64,000 nt of DNA from Bimastos eiseni (taxonomy: Eukaryota; Annelida; Clitellata; Crassiclitellata; Lumbricidae). This document shows positions 59,030 to 64,000 of this stretch, in pieces. A model generated the notes under the pieces. The model was given only the letters and a program-made list of their open reading frames with translations. It made no database searches and was not told the DNA's origin. The position numbers and the translations under genes were made by a program. Within the stretch, counting starts at the first letter, position 1, and each line of letters starts with the position of its first letter. Location: contig OY365809.1 in the NCBI GenBank assembly GCA_959347315.1, positions 7,683,023 through 7,747,022 of the forward strand, read 5' to 3'.

Positions 59030-59130
59030 TTATTATAGTCAGCGACGACGTCATCTGAAACGGTCGCTTTGATGACGCCATCTTCGGGCCGATTGTTGTA
59101 TTGCCATGGAAACGAGTCGAAGTCCATTAT
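59030..59130. promoter_or_regulatory. Candidate orphan promoter (YY1-, CRE- and RFX-like motifs)
   Basis: GACGTCAT (59047-59054), GACGCCATCTTC (YY1-type, about 59075-59086) and TTGCCATGGAAAC (RFX X-box-like, 59101-59113) cluster within 70 bp in a CG- and TCGA-rich island. Reading leftward, the YY1 motif contains GAAGATGGC, an ATG in good context opening about 40 codons. No conserved protein was recognised on either side. Confidence 0.35.
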
Positions 59131-59995
59131 TTTGGAAAGTCGACTTGGAGGAGATGAAACAAACTGACGACATTTCCCACAGAAAATCTTCGAAATTCGT
59201 AAATTAGAAGAATCCGAATTCGAAAGTTAGCAAAAAGTTACAGAATTGTTACTATCGAAGACACAAATCGACAAAGTATCGAATGATCGACACGGAATAT
59301 TATGTAAAAGTTTGATCGGAGAAATTTAAACGCACAGCTTGGATTGGGGTTTCCTGTCGATGACTGAAATTGACCGATTGAAATCGAACAATCAATACTT
59401 CGAACAAGTTAGTGAACATATATAGTAGGCCTATTCAAAACACCACTTGCGAACGCACAATAGCTATATAATTAATGTATGCCTATATACTGATAAAACA
59501 TCGAAGTAATAATATTGCTAATATGTAAGTAGTCAATATGTTTGTAAGACATGATTATTTACCATACAACATGCTAGTGATAAATAGGCCTACCATCCTA
59601 TATAGTCTTTGAGCTTGCTAACATAGCATATATACCAGTCTTCTTTTCTCCATGCCCTCTGTTGCGCTGTGCGTTCTAGTTTAGGCCTATAGGATGTCCT
59701 TGATGGAAGAGAAGGAAGGTATGCGGAGGATATGAGAAGAGACTCAGGAAATGAAATCGGGCGCACTCTAAATATTATAAGTCTTCCACTGAACTGGAGA
59801 CGAGCAGGCAGCAAAACAAATCAAAAGACAATGCTGCATATATCGCATACTTTAAAAGTTTCTACAGTGCTAAATTTCCTCAGTTGCGAATTTTCATTAG
59901 GACTGATTCAGTATATGGCCCCTAGTGAAAAATGCAAAATATATGGGCCTATATATGCGATTACTTGTTGAAGTAATGGACATACAAGGTATACA
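59131..59995. other. Non-coding stretch next to the candidate promoter
   Basis: Rich in TCGA and GAA words at 59130-59420, then AT-rich with three TAGGCCTA copies. No recognised exon. Confidence 0.4.
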
Positions 59996-60575
59996 TATAT
60001 GTGCATATGTATATATATACATATATATATGTATATATACATATATGTACATATATACATATATATACATATATATATATGTATATATATACATATATAT
60101 ACATATATATATGTATATATATACATATATATACATATATATACATATATATATGTATATATATGTATATATTATGTATATATATATGTATATATATATA
60201 TGTATATATATGTATATATATACATATATATATACATAATATATACATATATATACATATATATATGTATATATATGTATATATGTATATATATGTATAT
60301 ATATACATATATATATATGTATATATATGTATATATATATATATACATATATATACATATATATATATGTATATATATACATATATATACATATATATAT
60401 ATATACATTTTATATATTTATACATTTATACATTTTATATATTATATATATACAACTATTTCATATATATACATATATATATGTATATATATGTATATAT
60501 TATGTATATATATATGTATATATATATGTATATATATACATATATATACACATATACATATATATATACATGCCT
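59996..60575. repeat. Long TATATACA/TATATGTA array
   Basis: About 580 bp almost entirely of alternating purine-pyrimidine TATATA, CATA and GTATA units, interrupted near 60405-60465 by TTTATACATTTTATA. It opens long spurious frames on both strands made only of Tyr, Ile, Met, Thr, Val, Cys and His. Confidence 0.97.
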
Positions 60576-60654
60576 ATAGTTATTATATTCACGTACATTA
60601 TATATGTATGACAAGAGTGCAAGTAAAACTATACATTTATTGTGACTATGTGTC

Positions 60655-61305
60655 ATAGATCGGCCGAAGACGAAACGAACATGAAACTGCAAAGTCAGTT
60701 TCGACCGTAAGCGAAGCCGAAAACGAAATATATAAATGCCCGCACAACAAATATATATCGTCACCATTGATGATGATATACATAAATATACATTTGTGTG
60801 CAGACACATACATACATACTATATATATTATATATAAAACGCTCACCGTCCAGAACTATAATCTAAGAGCCATCGGCCAAACAGAAAAGATGATGGATTA
60901 TGATTCCAATTAGGCGGGTCAACCGATGCGGCTGAAAGCATTTCGATACGACTGAGGGCATTTCGTTACGACTAAACGTATTTCGCCCTCTCCTAGCTGA
61001 CATAATTAATATCCATGTTACCAAGGGAAATCTCTACCGTGTATGCGTTCAACTCAAATATGTCATGCATAACATAGGCCGACTGTACGGAACGTATCTC
61101 TACCTGCCAGACTACGTGAAGCCATCGGTAGGCACTAATTTTACAGTTTCGGATTGTGCCGAAAGCGAACTTTGGTTTTGGCCGAAAACGAAACTGGAAC
61201 GAAAGTGCCAAAACCAGTTTCGGCAGAAAACGAAAATTGGAGAAACTGACAAATTTGCAGTTTCGGTGCCGAAAACGAATTCGAAATTCGGTCGCTCTCT
61301 AATAA
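60655..61305. mobile_element. Possible terminally inverted element rich in GCCGAAAACGAAA words
   Basis: Sequence near 60659-60705 and the reverse complement of 61245-61302 share the order CCGAA, GAAACTGCAAA, GTCAGTTTC. Several GAAAACGAAA words lie in between. No matching target duplication was found, so the ends are not proven. A short tandem pair around TTTCGTTACGACT lies at about 60940-60985. Confidence 0.35.
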
Positions 61306-61426
61306 GAAGCAAATGTAAGCTTTCCAGCGTAACTCCACGGTCACGGATAACAGAGGAAAAGATAGAGGCGGAAGTCAGCAGTAATGGCAGCTAGATCAAG
61401 CTTCAAAAGCTGCTGTCGCGTGCCTA

Positions 61427-61480
61427 ACCAAACATGTGTTCACTCCAAACGTGTGTTCGCTCCAAACATGTGTTCGCTCT
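61427..61480 (+). repeat. Short tandem repeat, three copies of about 18 bp
   Basis: CCAAACATGTGTTCGCT-type units repeated three times with small changes. Confidence 0.85.
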
Positions 61481-61789
61481 TTAATTACTAGTAATGGCTT
61501 TCTCTTATTCAGTTTTCTTTTATTACCATTGGGACTTGGGCAACTCTGGCGTTGTTGCACCTCCTTCGATCCCTTGAAAAACATTGATTTACAGTGATCA
61601 GAGTTGATCCAAATATTCACCATGATATTTGGGGCCTCTCAAAATTCATGGGCTAAGGGTTTCAGCCCCTTTAGCCCTGTGGCTAATTCGGCCCTGACGC
61701 CGAGAATGGTCAGAGGTTGATGCAGAGGAATCAGGGAGGGAGACTGAGAAGGAATACCGACAAGGCAGCAACCACGCGAGTTAATGGGA

Positions 61790-61980
61790 CTCTCTGTCTG
61801 TCTGTTTCTCTATGATTGACTGCCTCTCTTTCTCTTTCTATGTCTGTCTGTCTTCCTCTGCCTCTATCTCTCTTTCTCTCCTCCTCTCTCTCTCTCTCTC
61901 TGTCTCTCCGTTTCTATATGTCTCTGTCGCTGTCTGTGATCTAACTATCTGTCTGCCAACCTGTCTGTCTGTCTGTCTGC
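61790..61980. repeat. TCTG/CT microsatellite
   Basis: Pyrimidine-rich array similar in type to that at 51169-51285. Confidence 0.93.
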
Positions 61981-62137
61981 TTGAGGCTATTTCAGTGACA
62001 AATCGATCTATATACATTCTGTTGCAAGCAGACACAGAAATACGATAAACATCGATTGCCGTACGCTAGTTCGATAGTCTTGGTAGGCTTATAAGCTATC
62101 CCCAATCGGACTAATCCATTGAATTCGCTCTCGTGTC

Positions 62138-62149
62138 AATATATATATG

Positions 62150-62187
<38 letters not shown>
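62138..62187. repeat. TA microsatellite
   Basis: TATATATGTA and TA units. Confidence 0.9.
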
Positions 62188-62620
62188 GTTTCGCTCTCCT
62201 TAACCAGAAGTCCAACATTTGAATCATGGGATGTATTTGAGACTATCAACGTTCTATAGCGTCTCAAAACGTCCTATCGCTAGGCCCCCGCAAATTATGC
62301 GAAAATATGCGAAATGGCATGATCACATAACCCACGGATCCTAGTCATCAACAATCACGTCGTCTGGTCGGTAAACTACAGCTCCTATAGGCTAATAGAC
62401 AAGCCAATAATAGTTGACACTGACCTAAATTTCCTAACTTTGTGCAATGATTTGCGAAAACTTTATATTAAAAAATTTGCGTACGAAAACCGCCAATTTA
62501 TGCCAAATTATGCAAAATCGCATAATCGCACAAACCACCTATTGCTACTAGCCTTTCCTTTTCCACTCTCGCTGATTTTTAGAGATCCCATTCGAAAACA
62601 TTTAATTGGCTGGCATCGCC

Positions 62621-62634
62621 ATTACCATGGTAAC
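62621..62634. promoter_or_regulatory. RFX X-box-like palindrome
   Basis: ATTACCATGGTAAC closely matches the RFX X-box palindrome, with an ATTGG core 15 bp upstream. No nearby gene is recognised, so a function is only possible. Confidence 0.3.
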
Positions 62635-62857
62635 CAGACCTAACTACTCCACTCAATTTCGCAATAAATTATACCTTATAAAATCTATATATTGATATTT
62701 ATTAAGACAAACAAAGCGTTTAATTTCTCCCTTGAATTGCCAGGTATACACCTTAAATACTAACTCACCAAAAATGTCACCTCCTGCCGTCTCTCTATAG
62801 AACTTTCACCTAAAACTGAAAAAACGCTATTTCATAAGATTTATTTTATCCTCATTT

Positions 62858-63419
62858 CTCCTTTCCCCCTTACCACTCCTTTCCCCCTTACCTCTCCTTT
62901 CCCCCATACCTCTCCTTTCCCCCTTACCTCTCCTTTCCCCTTACCTCTCCTTTCCCCCTTACCTCTCCTTTCCCCCTTACCTCTCCTTTCCCCTTACCTC
63001 TCCTTTCCCCCTTACCTCTCCTTTCCCCCTTACCTCTCCTTTCCCCCTTACCTCTCCTTTCCCCCTTACCTCTCCTTTCCCCCTTACCTCTCCTTTCCCC
63101 CTTACCTCTCCTTTCCCCTTACCTCTCCTTTCCCCCTTACCTCTCCTTTCCCCCTTACCTCTCCTTTCCCCCTTACCTCTCCTTTCCCCCTTACCTCTCC
63201 TTTCCCCCTTACCTCTCCTTTCCCCCTTACCTCTCCTTTCCCCCTTACCTCTCCTTTCCCCCTTACCTCTCCTTTCCCCCTTACCTCTCCTTTCCCCCTT
63301 ACCTCTCCTTTCCCCCTTACCTCTCCTTTCCCCCTTACCTCTCCTTTCCCCCTTACCTCTCCTTTCCCCCTTACCTCTCCTTTCCCCCTTACCTCTCCTT
63401 TCCCCCTTACCTCTCCTTT
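62858..63419. repeat. 18-bp minisatellite, about 31 copies
   Basis: The unit CTCTCCTTTCCCCCTTAC is repeated head to tail, with a few 17-bp variants. One strand is almost pure pyrimidine. Because 18 is a multiple of three, frames across it stay open and give meaningless Arg-Gly-Lys-Gly-Glu repeats. Confidence 0.97.
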
Positions 63420-64000
63420 GATCTTGGTCATATGACCTTGAGCCAATTTTCATCGCACATCTGACTATATACTTTGGCGACTTAATTTTTTGGCTTTATG
63501 AATCTCGAGATTGCGATAAAAATGCATTGAGAAATAGGTCTACCGGTTATGGTCATTGAGTGATGCCGCGTCCTTTTTAGATCTATTTTCAGTGTCCAGT
63601 TAGGACTTCAGCTTGCATCCTAATAGGTATATTGGATATCTGCGTCTACTGCATCCTTATAGACCTATTGCCTGGACTCGTCTGGCCTTGTCATCGACTG
63701 TGCATGCACGTCTAGACTGCAATTGCCCTGCGAGGTTTCTTGTCTGGGGTTTATACATAGGCTATAGATCTATACTTGTTAGGATATAATCGAATGGAAA
63801 ACACCAGAATAGCACAAAGATTCATAACGCATTACTAATATGCCAATATTCAGCCTAGTTGAGATACATTTCGTACATTTCGTATGAGTATGGGTACAAT
63901 ATGATTATAGTGAAGATACTCATATACGATGCACATAATTACGAATAAAACTGTTTGCACAAGACATGCAGACTTCTGCTCTACATGCAATCGATCGTCC
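63420..64000. other. Right-edge non-coding sequence
   Basis: No gene, RNA or element recognised. Confidence 0.4.

Noticed and set aside
59897..60658. Several open frames of 70-220 codons on both strands rich in Tyr and Ile
   Set aside because: They are read-through of the TATATACA array, a period that avoids stops in many frames. No conserved protein.
62977..63453. Open frames of 114-158 codons with Arg-Gly-Lys-Gly-Glu-Arg repeats
   Set aside because: An 18-bp minisatellite keeps any stop-free frame open; no start context, splice or family support.

Overview
The window is animal nuclear DNA. Genes are split into many short exons by GT-AG introns, the sequence is AT-rich, and microsatellites, SINE and LINE remnants and small DNA transposons are scattered throughout. 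The protein families (neuropathy target esterase, MOSMO, DDX55) point to a metazoan. The repeat style (RLE-type LINE relics, hAT miniature elements, TTAGGG-type interstitial repeats) suggests a marine invertebrate, but I cannot name the phylum from the sequence alone.

Layout. At 492-590 on the minus strand is the first coding exon of a DEAD-box helicase resembling DDX55; the rest lies off the left edge. From 3877 to 30302 on the plus strand runs a nearly complete neuropathy target esterase gene (PNPLA6/PNPLA7 type). I trace 36 coding exons that join in frame into about 1,413 residues: a membrane anchor, three cyclic-nucleotide-binding-like domains, a patatin lipase domain with an intact Ser-Asp dyad, and a divergent tail. 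Only the extreme N-terminal exon is missing. From 32064 to 40561 on the same strand is a complete three-exon gene for a 168-residue four-pass membrane protein that matches MOSMO, a Hedgehog/Smoothened attenuator.

From about 40.6 kb to the right edge I find no intact gene. This part is accessory: two copies of one tRNA-derived SINE family in opposite orientation, another SINE, hAT-type elements with perfect 8-bp target duplications, a 5'-truncated LINE with a restriction-like endonuclease domain sitting between TAA repeats, two inverted solo-LTR-like copies about 10 kb apart, a long TATATACA array, an 18-bp minisatellite and many triplet repeats. The palindromic octamer TAGGCCTA is strikingly concentrated at 47.7-59.7 kb. 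A cluster of YY1-, CRE- and RFX-like motifs near 59.1 kb may be a promoter with no recognised gene attached.

The three genes have no evident joint pathway. NTE acts in phospholipid breakdown at the ER, MOSMO in Hedgehog receptor turnover, and DDX55 in ribosome biogenesis. I found no clear candidate for a wholly new multi-gene system. The most unusual observations are the RLE retroelement inside TAA repeats, the inverted LTR pair, a 39-bp intronic hairpin, a triplicated splice donor and the TAGGCCTA cluster.
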